Position numbers and translations under genes: made by a program. DNA of 64,000 bases, taken from assembly GCA_018907035.1 (NCBI GenBank), contig JACCIC010000188.1, positions 461,501-525,500 of the forward strand, given 5' to 3'. Each line of letters starts with the position of its first letter. The stretch's first letter is position 1. Under the pieces are notes generated by a model. The model was not told where the DNA came from. It searched no databases and saw nothing but the letters and a program-made list of their open reading frames with translations. Shown in pieces: positions 31,613 to 42,616 of the stretch. This DNA comes from Sycobia sp. Sy_11. Taxonomy: Eukaryota; Arthropoda; Insecta; Hymenoptera; Epichrysomallidae.

Positions 31613-31996
31613 TATGTAATAGGCTCGGTTTCTATAGGGACAAATCATAATTCTGTATTGGAAGTAGAATACGATATACATGTGTGTAGGGACGATTTGC
31701 AAATATATTGGAAATAGATATCCACGTGTTTTGGGACGACTTTCACCAAGAGTTCTCATTTGCACAGTAGCAACCGATGTCCACATATGTCGGCATACCC
31801 TCTATGGGAACATTCATGTTCTAACAGTAGGAATCGATGTTTAGATGTCTCGGTTGGAAACGATATCCAATTGTTTCGGATTGACTTCATTGAGGAAGTT
31901 TGTGTTCACACGGTATAAGCCACTATCCAGGTGTCTCGAGATGACTTCTACGACGTGTTTTGTGTTCGTACGGTAAAAACCGATGTCCAAGTGCTA
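31613..31996. repeat. Foldback-like 60-bp unit array, copy 3 (worn)
   Basis: About six units with the same skeleton as the arrays at 3735 and 8671 follow (TTCTAC/TTTCAC start, CGGTAAAAACCGATGTCCA and GTGTCTCGAGATGACTTCTA late in the unit), but more diverged. I do not see an inverted arm or ATGCAT ends. It starts directly after the TA of the mariner at 31610. Confidence 0.6.
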
Positions 31997-32725
31997 ATTT
32001 CACTCAGAATTTAATGTTTATTTTGTGTTTAAAACTGTACTTATGTCGACTGTTGTAAAATAAATTAATAGGTATTGATATTATCTCTAATCCCAATGTT
32101 ATTCTAAAATTGGAGATGAAGTACTTAAGAAAAATACATTGGTGACAACTTCCCTTTTTTAAATATACGTTGCTTTCAATCGTAGCCCAACTAATATAAA
32201 TCTTGACTGAAGGAGATAGCTAATCAAACATATAAGTCAAAGGCGAATTTAGTTCTCTTATGATTAGGATAGTATTTCATATGACAATTGTGCCAAATTG
32301 ATTTTCAGTGCGATATGTGCCTTCGAAAGAAAATTCTAGATTAGATTTATGGATTTACCTATAAACTCCATATTTATTTGATTTGTTTCGTATAAATCAT
32401 AAATATAATTTAATATAAAAAGAATTTAAATAATTTGTATAAAATACATGCAGGCATAAGTCGACTGTGTATAAATTATATTTATTTTTAATCATAAACA
32501 TACAAAAGTATCAATATTTGTAATAATCTTATGTATTCTAAAAAACTGTATGCACGAAATAGATTTCCTTGGTAATAATTAGTTTTTTAATCAGTACATT
32601 GACTTGATACTAAAAAAAAATTAAAAAAAGTATGAATATGAGCATTCACTGATCTTCAAATAGGTTACGTTTCCACTGTTTCAGCTCGTCTTGAATGTGT
32701 AATTCTCATGCGGAAGACGAATATG
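31997..32725. other. AT-rich stretch, nothing recognised
   Basis: No gene, repeat or RNA that I can support. Confidence 0.55.
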
Positions 32726-33602
32726 CATATGATCAAATTTGACCCGGACTGATATTTAAACTCCGCGCGTAAACTAAATCGGTAATTTTTTTTCCTATAT
32801 TGGTACAATCTTTCTTAATGTCCATGTGAAATTGAAGCGCTATATCTACATTAGTGTGTATTTTTCAGCTGTTTGTTTACGACGCAAAAAGTTTCCAGAA
32901 AAATAGAAAAAAAATTGATCCACGAGTTTGCTTGAAATTTTATGTTTCCAATGGAATTAAGGCTACGGAATCGTTGAAAAGGTTGCGGAAGTGTTTTGGG
33001 GATTCTACTTTATGGTAAATGCAAGTCTTTGAGTGGCACAAAATATTCAGTGAAGATGGTGAAGTCGTCGAAAACTTGTATCATGCAAGTCGCTTATCCA
33101 CCGAAAATCAAGGTAATGTTCATCGTTTTTTTCGATTACCATGGAGTGGATCACCATGAATTCGTTCCAGAAGGTCAAACGCTCAATAAGGAGTACTACT
33201 TGACCATTTTGAGGTGTCTACGTGAAGCAATTCGTCGTCAATGACCGGATTTGTAGGCAGACAATTCATGGTTTTTTCACCACGATAATTTTCCGGTACA
33301 TTCCAGCATAATTGTGTCTGATTTTTTGGCCAAACACAAAATGAAAGTCATTGCTCAGCCACCGTATTTGCCAGATTTGGCTCACTGCAACTTTTTCTTC
33401 CTTCCGAAACTCAAAAATCCGCTTCGGGGAACGCACCATGAGTCCATAGTCAATATCGCCAGACAAACTTTTTGCGTCGTAAAAAAAAGCTGACGAATAC
33501 ACACTAATAGAGATAGGTTGTGCCAACATAGGAAAAAAAATTCCCGATTCAATTTACGCGCGAAGTTTAGATGCATCAGTCATGGTCAAATTTGAGCATA
33601 TG
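32726..33602 (+). mobile_element. Mariner with long terminal repeats, decayed
   Basis: The two ends are inverted repeats of about 70 bp with around ten mismatches: CATATGATCAAATTTGACC... on the left and CATATGCTCAAATTTGACC... in reverse complement on the right, both passing through a CGCGCGTAAA block. The plus-strand transposase is internally deleted. What remains (32996-33244) reads KIKVMFIVFFDYHGVDHHEF, then VPEGQTLNKEYYL and LRCLREAIRRQ, then, after a stop, SWFFHHDN (usually HHDNAPAH), and PPYLPDLAHCNFFLFPKLKN with the third Asp region. The N-terminal half is missing. At 877 bp it is a dead, MITE-like derivative. Confidence 0.85.
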
Positions 33603-33837
33603 GTATATGACCGTGCCTCTAAGTTGCTGCCTGAACCCTTATAATTATATTTACATATTTTAATTAATAATAGTGGAATGGTAGGTTAGTAAACCATAAA
33701 GAGATTTCTTTATAATATAATACAGTAACTGAGGAATTTTTTATTACTGTTTGATTAAGTAAGATTAAAAAATAGGAACATCTAAAGTTATAGTAAAATT
33801 TTATCTTATTTTTGTATAGACAAACAATATAAAAATC
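33603..33837. other. AT-rich spacer
   Basis: No recognised content between the mariner and the Penelope-type terminal repeat. Confidence 0.55.
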
Positions 33838-34204
33838 CTCATCAGTCCCTGATGAGGAGCCCTAGTGAGCTCGAAACGTTGGACTACGTCTCCAAGTAGG
33901 TAAGGGTAGTGGGGACAGTCAGACTGCACTTTACTAACAAAAAAAATTTTTTTTCAGCTAATATTTTATTTTCAGATTAGTCTACGGGGGTGATTGTAAA
34001 TAAGGATAGTCTGATTGTCATTATAATTTTTAATTGAATTTTTAATTTTTAATTTTTATTTTTCATTTTATTATTTTTTGTATTGATGTATTAATCTTAA
34101 TGTAGATGTGTATTGATGTTGTTACGTATTGTTTTCGATTAATTTGATTGGATTGTAAGACCAATGAAAAAATATTTATTAATTTATATATATTTATATT
34201 TATA
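33838..34204 (+). repeat. Penelope-type terminal repeat (solo)
   Basis: Strongly similar over about 350 bp to 53415-53790, which adjoins a Penelope-like reverse transcriptase. Shared landmarks are the CTGATGAG...CGAAACGTTG motif, GGGGACAGTCAGACTGCACT, TTTACTAACAAAAA, TTTCAGATTAGTCTACGGGG and AAATATTTATTAATTT near the end. No coding sequence accompanies this copy, so it is a solo terminal repeat. A third, shorter match without the hammerhead motif is at 62945-63115. Confidence 0.75.
33844..33885 (+). ncRNA. Hammerhead ribozyme-like motif, copy 1
   Basis: The order fits a type I hammerhead: 5' helix I strand AGTCC, core CTGATGA, stem II arm GAGC, loop, stem II arm GCTC, core GAAA, CGTT with the cleavable position, then GGACT, which pairs perfectly with AGTCC. 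An extra G sits between CTGATGA and the GAGC arm, which is a departure from the classical core. Helix III would be just ACGT, so self-cleavage would probably need a dimer. Hammerheads are known in Penelope-like elements (established knowledge). Activity of this copy is unproven. Confidence 0.6.
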
Positions 34205-34898
34205 TTGTAACCGCACTCACTGGTATATGCGCAGTTACATAATCACCGAGCTGCCATTCACCATGGCGTCGTCCTCGGGAGGTAGCCTAAAAGGGAGAAC
34301 AGGTCGGACGGAGATCTGGACGTACAGGAAGGATTAATTATAACGCGGCAGTTTACAAAGAACACGATTATTTATTTATACGAGTAGTTCATGTCAGATA
34401 CACTAGCTCGGAGCGGGTCCTGCGGCGTTACAATATGACATGGGGATAAGGGACGCAAGAGTATACTACGAAGATGTCGGGCGGTGATGGCGAAGACAGG
34501 ACTCGCACACTGATTAAATTAGAATAGAAAATCACTTGCCGATGGAATCTGATGAGCAAGGGTCAATGGTCGTTTCTTTGTCTCTATCTCTCTCTCTCTC
34601 TCTCTCTTCTCGTAGATGCTATCGATCCGACAGGGAAAGACTCTCCAAGTTCGGGGTTAGTGGTAATGGCGTAAGACGTGAGCTGTGGCATCAATGGTCT
34701 AGTTTCCGCCATAGCTAGATGAAGAAGCACTGGAGAGTGTAGGTGCTCTCTTCGTGCTTCATCTTCCTTGTCGCTTCCTCGTCGTTCATGGCACGTAACG
34801 TGTACTCTTGCCGCTCTTCTCAGCGGTTTGCCTTTACGCGTGCGCTCCCTCGTTTTTCCAACGTGTGAAACGCGCGATCTCCGATTTGGGCTGTTACA
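34205..34898. repeat. Probable gypsy-type LTR (TGTAAC...GTTACA)
   Basis: The segment starts TGTAACCGCACTCAC and ends CCGATTTGGGCTGTTACA, with TG...CA and short inverted ends as in gypsy LTRs. It is more GC-rich than its surroundings and includes a (TC)n run at 34587-34607. The right end resembles the sequence ending at 36178 (CCGATTTGGGTGGTTACA), so the two are likely related termini, on the minus strand starting TGTAAC. The left flank is an AT-rich run (TTTATAT), a target type used by several gypsy elements. I see no matching target duplication at the right end. Confidence 0.5.
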
Positions 34899-35792
34899 AA
34901 TTGCCCCTTCCACAACCAACGTGGGGATGCGTAAAGTTTGCTTTCACTGAATGTCGCAGACGGATAATACTCTCCGATCGAAATGGAGCGTAAAGGGGGT
35001 TAAAAGAAAAAAACAATATTGTTTAAAACAATATTTATTTAACAATAATGCGCTCAGAGCTAATACTTTTATTAACAAAAGAAAATAAATTACTGTGGAC
35101 TTAGTCTTTTAATTTTTACAGGTATCGTAGAAAATTCGCAGTGCTTATATATAATGCTATGTTGTGTATATTTGCCTAATCTAGAGTCTTCTTCTACATT
35201 ATTCTACGCTTGATATGTTGATATTGCTATTACTATTTTACTTTACATATTCTATTATTTCCTATCTTTATTACTAATTCTATTAAGTGCTGGATTAGGT
35301 TACTTAGTTCCTAACTATTCTATGTGACTACCTAGTATATATTATAACTTATTTTCTTAATTAGTATTTGTTTATAAAATATATTATCTTCTTTTCTTTC
35401 TTCTTCTTTGTCGTTCGCTATGGGTGTCGCTCCAAAATGTTTAGGTACCGTTAGCAGCATTCTTGAGCTTATTATTTCAGAAGAAGCGTGGGTGGACCAA
35501 ACGAATGTCTTTCTTTGCAAAGGAGCCATTCATGATAGGTAAGTAGTGTTCATTATAAAAGAGATTTTTTTAAGATTACAACGGATTTTTACCGTGATGG
35601 TCCTCGTCCGCCGACTGTGTCATCACAAGACATTTGTTATTATGGGGAAGTGGATTTGAAAAGTTGGTATCGCGTCTGTGCCAAGGCGTGATTCTATATT
35701 TAAAGCGCGCTTTGATATTATTAAATTAATTTTTTTAAATGGTATTGTTCCAGATTCGCTGAATTCCTTGGGGATGGTTTTGAGGCTTTTCT
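34899..35792. other. Unassigned stretch, possible gypsy interior
   Basis: AT-rich, with patches (GTGATGGTCCTCGTCCGCCG) that hint at former coding sequence. A 65-codon minus frame at 35332-35529 matches nothing known. It lies between two gypsy-like termini and may be part of one element. Confidence 0.4.
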
Positions 35793-36178
35793 TTATTCGC
35801 AGAAGGGGATCACGGGGATGCGATAGGATAAGCTCGGTAGGGGTGATTCTATAAATTCTGAGATGTGTGTAGGGCTTTTTATACTCTTGAGGCTTATGTG
35901 AGGGATAGGGTGCATCAATTTATTCAGGTACACGGCTGCTCCAGGCATGATAATCATTACTGACTGTGTGGTATTGTCTAGAGTGCCAGTGACCTCCTGT
36001 ATCATTCGTTTGACTGTAGATGTTTCCAGTAGCACTTCAGCTCTCGCATGCGCTGTTTCCTTCGTTACCACCGTATTACTGGATGCCTGGTGCGTTGTCT
36101 TCGCCTTGTTTAACTGTCCTGTGCTTTCGCTCGGATTTAAAAATGTGAAATGCATAACCACCGATTTGGGTGGTTACA
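35793..36178 (-). pseudogene. gag-associated module copy 2, with LTR-like end
   Basis: A minus-strand frame of 122 codons contains VKRMIQEVTGTLDNTTQS and VMIIMPGAAVYLNK, related to the module at 2849-3154. The C-terminal part (PHISLKSIKSPTHI and PSLSYRIPVIPF) is Pro/Ser-rich. Upstream, at 36178, the strand begins TGTAACCACCCAAATCGG, similar to the end of the LTR at 34898. The distance is too small for a full LTR plus gag, so an internal deletion is likely. Function unknown; the association with a gypsy-type gag is inferred from the copy at 2.8 kb. Confidence 0.5.
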
Positions 36179-36929
36179 ATATATATACTACTTAATTAAG
36201 CAAATGTTCCACCATATTGTTTGTTGAAATTCCTTTCCATGAGGGGTTTCTATTTTCATTTTACCTAAAATTCAATTTAAAAATTCTTTTTAAAAGTTTA
36301 TCTAATTTTTAATTTACGTTATTGAAAAAATTTTATAATATAGAGTAGCTTGGACTCAGACAATCAGAGCATTTGATTGTTTACTATCGTTAATGTTAAA
36401 TCTAACAACGCGTACAAATGTATGTATATATTACAGGTGACGCGCTAGAAGTGGGGATGCTTCATAACTATACTATAAACCGCTGAAAACCTGTTAGTTA
36501 GTCTTCCTCCACCACTTAATGATAGAGTGTGTCTCATGCGTATGAAGCGAGTAATTGTACACTTTTATATATATTTATATACATAAATAAAGTTATATTA
36601 AACCGAAGTTATCTTTGTATATTTTATTATCATCAGTTTATTATATAAATATAACAGTTAAGTACCTGATACATAGTAAATTGAAGTTTGCTAATGGTCT
36701 CACTTCTGTATACGGAATTTTTCGAAAGATTTTTACAAAACAGTGGATTCCAATTATTTTGAGGGCTCAAATGGAGCTCATTTTTGTATCCTTCATAAAA
36801 TTATTATATAGTCTATCCCGATACATAAATATCATCTTGTTATACAATTTAATTGTATAATTGTGTTTATAATAATGTTTATTTATAATTTAATTATACA
36901 ATTGTATCAATTGTGTCTATAGTTCTCTT
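36179..36929. other. AT-rich stretch, nothing recognised
   Basis: It includes a short inverted repeat near 36845-36905 (ACAATTTAATTGTATAATTG and its near complement). Around 36430-36610 a mixed-composition patch ends ...ACATAAATAAAGTTATATTA; I cannot name it. Confidence 0.45.
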
Positions 36930-37580
36930 TGTAATGAAATGCGTATCCGCCTGAATCACGAGAAAACTGAACACGGTCGTGATAGATAATATGCCCGCTA
37001 CTTGCCTTTATCCCGGTCTTCCGCGCCCATGCTTCTTGTGTGCCTTTTATAACACGATTTGATGTGTCACACGACACAAACTTCCCACCTGTCTGTGCAG
37101 CCTTCATTGCAGCCAATCACCGCGGTCCCGAGAGTTGCAGGCCGCTGCACCCGACTAGTGATTCGCATCTGCGCGGAATCATCGCGGCGCCAAAACACCG
37201 TTTTTGTAAGTAGCAACTCACTATTATATCTCTCTCACTCTTTTCCTTTCTCTCTTCCTTCTTCTCGCGCGCGCCACCGTCGCGGAAGGCGTCGACCTCC
37301 ATCCGAAGCAGGCGGCCTACGTATCGCCACCTACCACTATCTAGTATTCGTTTATGTTTGAATAAACTGACACCACGGTCTAGTTTTAATTACGCGTGAT
37401 TTATTTCACCTCCTATTTACTCACTTCCACTTCCTTTGCAGCGTGAAATTTCGCCGCTCGCCGAGCCACCACCTCGCTAGGATCTTTTCGGGACTTGGGC
37501 CAGCCAGCCACATCATCGACAATAGCCATGTCCACTGTCCTCGTGCTCAAGGCGGATACGTGTCCTGTTACAACTCATAA
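36930..37580. repeat. Possible LTR (TGTAAT...GTTACA), GC-rich
   Basis: A GC-rich island bounded by TGTAATGAAATGCG and GTGTCCTGTTACA. It contains CT-rich tracts, an AATAAA (37361), a CAGCGTGAAATTTCGC block and no credible reading frame. Its composition and TG...CA ends suggest an LTR or LTR fragment, but no second copy is present. A host promoter or CpG island is an alternative. Confidence 0.3.
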
Positions 37581-37849
37581 TAAACTATACATCATATTTC
37601 TTTATATTTTTAGCTATTAACACCTATGTAGTTACAAAATTAAAAGTTATTGACCAACAAAGCCTCATTTATTCAGAATTCTGTATATACTATCAAATTC
37701 TTTCATGCAAATATTAATTATTAAAAAAAAAACACAATATAGGTTATGTTATTGGTATTGTACACATAAACTGCAGTACTCATGGCTAAGTTTCAGTAAA
37801 TATCTGGCAAACCTGAGTCTAATATTGCTGATCTTACTCTCATTTCTAA

Positions 37850-38890
37850 CCTTCTATTGAAACGTACTGCTACAAAATTATGCTCCCGCGGATTCGAGCA
37901 TGTTAGTTGTAATTAAGTTTCGCAACTATTCAGAACTGTAATTGTTTCTTAACCCATAAAATTTGTGCCTTTATTATGCATACACTTATTTCATTATGAT
38001 GCTTAATCATATATACAGCATCTGTACCGGAGTAATGGTTAATTAATACAACTATAAACTTCAAACCTATAAGATACAATGCAGTTTTCATTGGTCCCAC
38101 GGTATCACACTGAAATACTCTCAGCAGCTTATCTGCTCTATATCTTACTTTACCAAACGACAATTTAGCTAACATGCGAATTTCACAGTTCCTTACTGAA
38201 CTGTCAATGACAAAAGAAAGTAATTTAATAACAATAGGAATGTAAATGTAAATTTCTTAATTTATCCTTTTGAAGCATGACCTATTCCATCTAACATACC
38301 ATTTATAATTATTACTTAATTCTGCCTTAAGTACATTAGAATTTGCAGAGCTCTAATGAATCCTAGTCATTTCCGGCACATTGATTTTATCGTTAATTAA
38401 AATATTTCAAATTTCAGTAAAAATTTTGTAAGCATCGACAAGGTCAGACACTTTTAATTCATTATTTAAAACGATAGATTCTGCAATCGTTTCAACAAAT
38501 AAGTATCACTATTTTCAGTAGAAAGCAGAACTCATCACTACTCTACTATGCTTAAATATATGTGTTTATTGTCATAACTTATCTTGGCTTTACTTCTATT
38601 TTGATCTAATCTTTAGCGATCTTTTCACCTACAAAAGTTTTGGGTACATTTTTCTTAATAATACTTAACTCTATTTACCAAAACGGAAATTTATACCTTT
38701 TCATTAATAGTCTCGATTGATCAGAAGGATTAGCCACTTTAATTACTTTGTTATCGAGATAAACAGTTAAACCATTATTCACCACCTGTTTTACTGGCAG
38801 TTGATTCTAATTCACATCTTTCAATAAGGTAGATTCTTTAATTTTAGAATTTTACATTATCAGACTATATTAATTGTACCAGGTCAGCTC
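37850..38890 (-). mobile_element. Ty1/copia remnant 3 (pre-integrase and integrase)
   Basis: The frame 37930-38175 reads CEIRMLAKLSFGKVRYRADK, then LLRVFQCDTVGPMKTALY and GLKFIVVLINHYSG, a copia integrase start. The usual HTDTMGPI and LIDDYSR motifs are partly eroded: the DDYSR Asp pair reads NHYSG. To the right (38200-38870) scattered peptides suggest the gag pre-integrase region, and at about 38900-39040 a gag-like stretch may follow. The reverse transcriptase that should lie to the left is absent. Between 37581 and 37849 the DNA is AT-rich and unassigned. Confidence 0.72.
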
Positions 38891-39042
38891 ATATGAATGA
38901 TCATATCCAACTTTGGGATTCGTATCTTAAAGAAGGTGTGGTCTTAGTCAGTATTACCCTTTTTGTTCTTCAGGTTAATCTGACACTACTTTTCGACCTT
39001 ATGGATATCTTTGGATTCTTCACTAACAACCTCGAAACTATG

Positions 39043-39050
<8 letters not shown>

Positions 39051-39087
<37 letters not shown>
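39051..39087. repeat. (AT)n microsatellite
   Basis: AT run, 27 bp before the palindrome. Confidence 0.95.
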
Positions 39088-39096
<9 letters not shown>

Positions 39097-39113
39097 AATT
39101 AAAACAAAATTAA

Positions 39114-39141
39114 AATTAAAACAACCACGCTCTGACAGACT

Positions 39142-39195
<54 letters not shown>

Positions 39196-39221
39196 TCTGT
39201 CAGAGCGTGGTTGTTTTAATT
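39114..39221. repeat. 108-bp palindrome with AT-repeat centre
   Basis: The 28-bp arms at 39114-39141 and 39194-39221 are perfect reverse complements (core CCACGCTCTGACAGACT). The 52-bp centre is an almost pure AT run that can also fold on itself. The whole segment can form a cruciform or a long hairpin. It is either a small MITE or a product of an AT-repeat break. It lies just left of the Tc1 remnant. Confidence 0.93.
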
Positions 39222-39229
39222 TATAAAAA

Positions 39230-40075
39230 AAATTATTTCATGACACTCATATTTATATGTACATTGTATACATTACATACGATGATGCAATTCGGTTAAT
39301 AATGTGCCCAGTCACTACCGGCATCAATAATTGCCTGGAATCTCTGAGGCATACTGTGTACTAATTTGGCGGCGTATTCTAGTGGCAACGATCTCCAGAT
39401 CAGATAAATTTGATAAGACAACTGCTTGAACTGTGTGTGCGTCTTCTACAAAGCTTCTGTTTCATGTATGCCGCCACATTTTCAATAGGGTTTGCATCGG
39501 GCGACTACGACGGCGAATCGAATGTAACGATGCCAGATTGAGTCTTCCACTCAGTACAGAGCTTGCTGCGGTGTTTAAGATCATTGTCCTCCTACAGAAT
39601 CCAATCTTTATTTTTTCTGATGAACCATCGTTTGCAGATGGCAGTAAATTTTTCTTTTACTAATTCTTATACTAATCATTTTCTCGATATTTAGGTTCTC
39701 AATAAAGAGGTGCAAAGTACCGAATACCTGCTTTGAAAAGCAGCTGCAAAGATATACCCTTATTCAAAATTTTACGGCCCGCTGAACAACCCTATTGGTA
39801 GAAGTTGACCAGGCTCGCGTGAGGACACAATGTACTCATATAGAATATTCTTCCGTAAAAGTGATATTTTCAAAATCTCTATCAATATTCTCACGCGCCT
39901 AAACGAATCGGTTTGTTTTTCAGTCCACAGAGGCTTCTTTATTTTGTTGCGCCATTTCAGGCCATAAGTACGAAGATGGGTTCGAATAGTTGCGTAGGAT
40001 ATATCTAAACCTATTGCCATTAATTTTGCTTGTCCTTACTGTAGTGTTAAAGCATTTCCTTTTTTAGGCTGAATG
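39230..40075 (-). mobile_element. Tc1-like transposon remnant
   Basis: Minus-strand frames show ISYATIRTHLRTYGLKWRNK, then KKPLWTEKQTDSFRRV (39900-40020), the end of the Tc1 DNA-binding region and the start of the catalytic domain (usually R..L...RLKFA). Then comes WILQEDNDLKHRSKLCTEW (39540-39600), the QDNDPKHTS motif with the second Asp, then SPDANPIENVAAYMKQKL (39470-39530), which matches QSPDLNPIENLW with its catalytic Glu. Finally YTVCLRDSRQLLMPVVTGHI (39310-39370) matches the usual SMPRRLQAVI-like end. Frameshifts and stops break it. I could not identify terminal repeats. This is DD34E-type, unlike the DD34D mariners. Confidence 0.78.
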
Positions 40076-40250
40076 AGCCCCCACCCCCCGCCCCATGATA
40101 TTTTAAGGGAGTTATACTTTTGTGTGCCCAGATTTTGAAATTAATATGAATTTATAAAATAAAATTTGCCGCATTATAATATACATACATATATAATATA
40201 TATACATATACATACATGCCTAAGCAAAATATCGCATAAAATACATGCGG

Positions 40251-40288
40251 TATCTATATTATATCTATATTATATCTATATTATATAT
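40251..40288. repeat. 11-bp tandem repeat (TATCTATATTA)n
   Basis: Three exact copies of TATCTATATTA plus a partial one. Confidence 0.9.
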
Positions 40289-40387
40289 TATTATAATTTT
40301 ATTATACCACTACTGGAAGTTTATGCACCGGTAAAGCCGCGAGAGTTTACGTTGTCGAAGCTTGAGAAAGTATATTCGAGCGGTTAA

Positions 40388-42612
40388 GGGGGGCAACTCC
40401 TTTAGAAACGAAAAAATGATGGGTTTTTTTGAAAAGACAAAAACATTTATTATTTCCAAAATTTTAATATTATGTTTACACACTATTAATATTATTCAAG
40501 TGAATTTTTATTAAAAAAACACACAAAATGGCGGTGCTATGCGGCGCTGTAGTTCGCAACGTGACGAGCCAACTTGTAATTGGCGTAATTTTATCAAATT
40601 TTTTGGGTGATCTGAAACAAAAAAAGAAACAGTTTTCGATTCGTAGTGTAATTTAGCTCTATGCTTACCTATAAATGCAGAAAAAATTGCAAAATTGTAA
40701 ATCCAACATCTTTTTTTAAAAAAAGTACCATTTTTCACCGTTTTTTTTGTTATATTTTTGTTTAAAAAATTACTTTTTTAATAACAAACATTTAAACCCT
40801 TAGGTATAAAGAGACAACAATACAATAAAGTAACTTTGTGAAAAGTTTGATGAATTTCTATCGTTTAGTTTTTAAATGAGAACTTACGCTAATTCAAAAA
40901 ATGTAGTTTTTAAAAAAACGCGTTTAAAGTTTTTACATATGAAAACTACTGATTGTAATGACTTACCGATTAATCTGCAATCCCTGGCGCATGCAATATT
41001 CCTTCAGTTTCATCAAATAAGGTATTTTCTTGAAGACTTTGTTGCTTTCGGGCTAGTCGGGCTTCTTTCGACACATTGCTGCATCGGTTCTGCCGAGCTA
41101 TCCGGTCACGGTCCGCATTTTCAGCAAATATTTTGCATTGAGTTCCAATTTGAATGTCCAAAATATTTATGATCTTTAAAATGGAACTGTATCTCTCGTT
41201 GAATATACCCGCAACAATAAAAGCATCAATTTCAATAATTTTAAACCCAGAATGCAGATGTTTTGGAGTCATTAGCCAAACGGTCGAATTAAAACTCTTA
41301 TTAGCATTCTGGACATGGCCAACGCACTCACTTTTAACATCTGAAAATTCATCACCATACGGGTGTCGAAAACATTTCTTTTATGGCATCCATTTCCATT
41401 TTGCCCGCAGAGCCTTCATAGTATTTTGCGCACTCTTCGTATTCCTCGTACCATTCACGATATTCATCAGTGTGAGTCTTGTTTTTCCAGAATATGCACC
41501 CTTGGCAATAGCTACTTTCAACTACTAAATCGATCACTTTACCAGAGTAATATCCTATGAATGTCGTAAATCCATACAATGACTTGAAACCACGCTTTTT
41601 CCAAGATCCATCACCCGAAATTTTAAAATTTAGAAGCGACCTTTCATTATTTGCATTTTTTCTTTTTTCTTCTTCGACTGCTTTTTCACAAATAAAATCA
41701 AACATTACGTTTGCAGCCGAATGAATATGCTCAAAGATTGTAGTGTAACTGCTATTACTCAAACCACTACAAAGATCCATAAGATTGCAGAACACTTTTG
41801 CTCCACTTATACTGATACCCAATAATCTCATAACAAGAACTATTCGACGATTTATTTCGTAATCAGTATGAATAAATGGACCTGAATTCACTTCTCTACG
41901 ACCGCACCGACACGTTACGATAATTTTAAATCCGAGGCCTCGATGACCGCCATCGTTAAATGTCACTGCTTGTTTACAATTTTGACAAAGTAGCATTTCA
42001 GACAAAACTAGAAAAACAGTTGCAAATTCAATAATTCGGTATGAATGCATCGGATTAGAGCGAATATCTTCGATTTCTGCAGTGAGAAGTTTCTTTGCAC
42101 TCGCACTGGTTTCTGGTGTCTTCTCGTCTGCAGCCGTAAATTGGTTCCCGTGAAAACGTTTTTTTCGAGGATTTAATGCTCGGGAAGTGCTGCTTTTCTC
42201 TCGTTTTGGATAACTTGACATTTTGGCTCCGAAAATTCAACTGTATGCACCGAACGTTCGATTGAGACTGACTCAGTAACTGTCACAGCGTTTATTTTCT
42301 ATAATTCGGTATACTTTTATATACCTGATCTGTAACGGTCTTTTCACTCGAAACATCTGCTCCAATACAATTAAACGTAGGACCGACGTACACAAAAGGG
42401 ATTATGAAAGAGGCGTTGACCTGCCTCTAGTACTCCGTATACCTGCGACGTACGGGCGGTGCGCTCTGAAATGAGTCACGCTCATAGACTGTAGCTCTCA
42501 TAGGACTTTGAATTTCACTTTGAAACTTTTGCACGATATTCTTGAAGGGATAAACTAATTTCTTATGCAAAAAAAATTTGATTTTTTGAAAATTGTAAAG
42601 GAGTTTCCCCCC
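40388..42612 (-). mobile_element. Kolobok-like DNA transposon (TTAA flanks), internally deleted
   Basis: The element is bounded by TTAA at 40384-40387 and 42613-42616. Its ends are inverted: GGGGGGCAACTCCTTTA on the left and GGGGGGAAACTCCTTTA in reverse complement on the right. It is 2225 bp long and carries one disrupted transposase on the minus strand. TTAA duplications with G-rich termini fit the Kolobok superfamily (piggyBac also uses TTAA, but its transposase is unlike this one). The AT-rich flanks between the termini and the coding part have long T/A runs. Only one copy is seen in the window. Confidence 0.82.
40970..42221 (-). pseudogene. Kolobok-like transposase, N- and C-terminal parts
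   Basis: From the ATG at 42221 a 289-codon frame has a basic N-terminus and a zinc-binding pair (CQNCK and CRCG, near residues 79-105). It continues with the segment INRRIVLVMRLLGISISGAK and KISGDGSWKKRGFKSLYGF, with a likely catalytic Asp in SGDGSW, then GKVIDLVVESSYCQGCIFW and AGKMEMDAI. This matches the Mutator-like transposase domain known from arthropod repeats. A frameshift near MFSTPVW leads into ECVGHVQNA, and then sequence jumps to LMTPKHLHSGFKIIEIDAFI and ends LHAPGIAD at 40970. The stretch that should lie between, with the remaining catalytic residues, is deleted. The protein would act in the nucleus; this copy is inactive. Confidence 0.8.
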
Positions 42613-42616
42613 TTAA

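Noticed and set aside
34584..34919. 111-codon minus-strand frame ending in repeated RERERER
   Set aside because: It crosses the TC microsatellite and an LTR-like segment; composition artefact.
36907..37116. 69-codon minus-strand frame that looks like a small soluble protein
   Set aside because: No family match, and it sits in a possible LTR; not supported.
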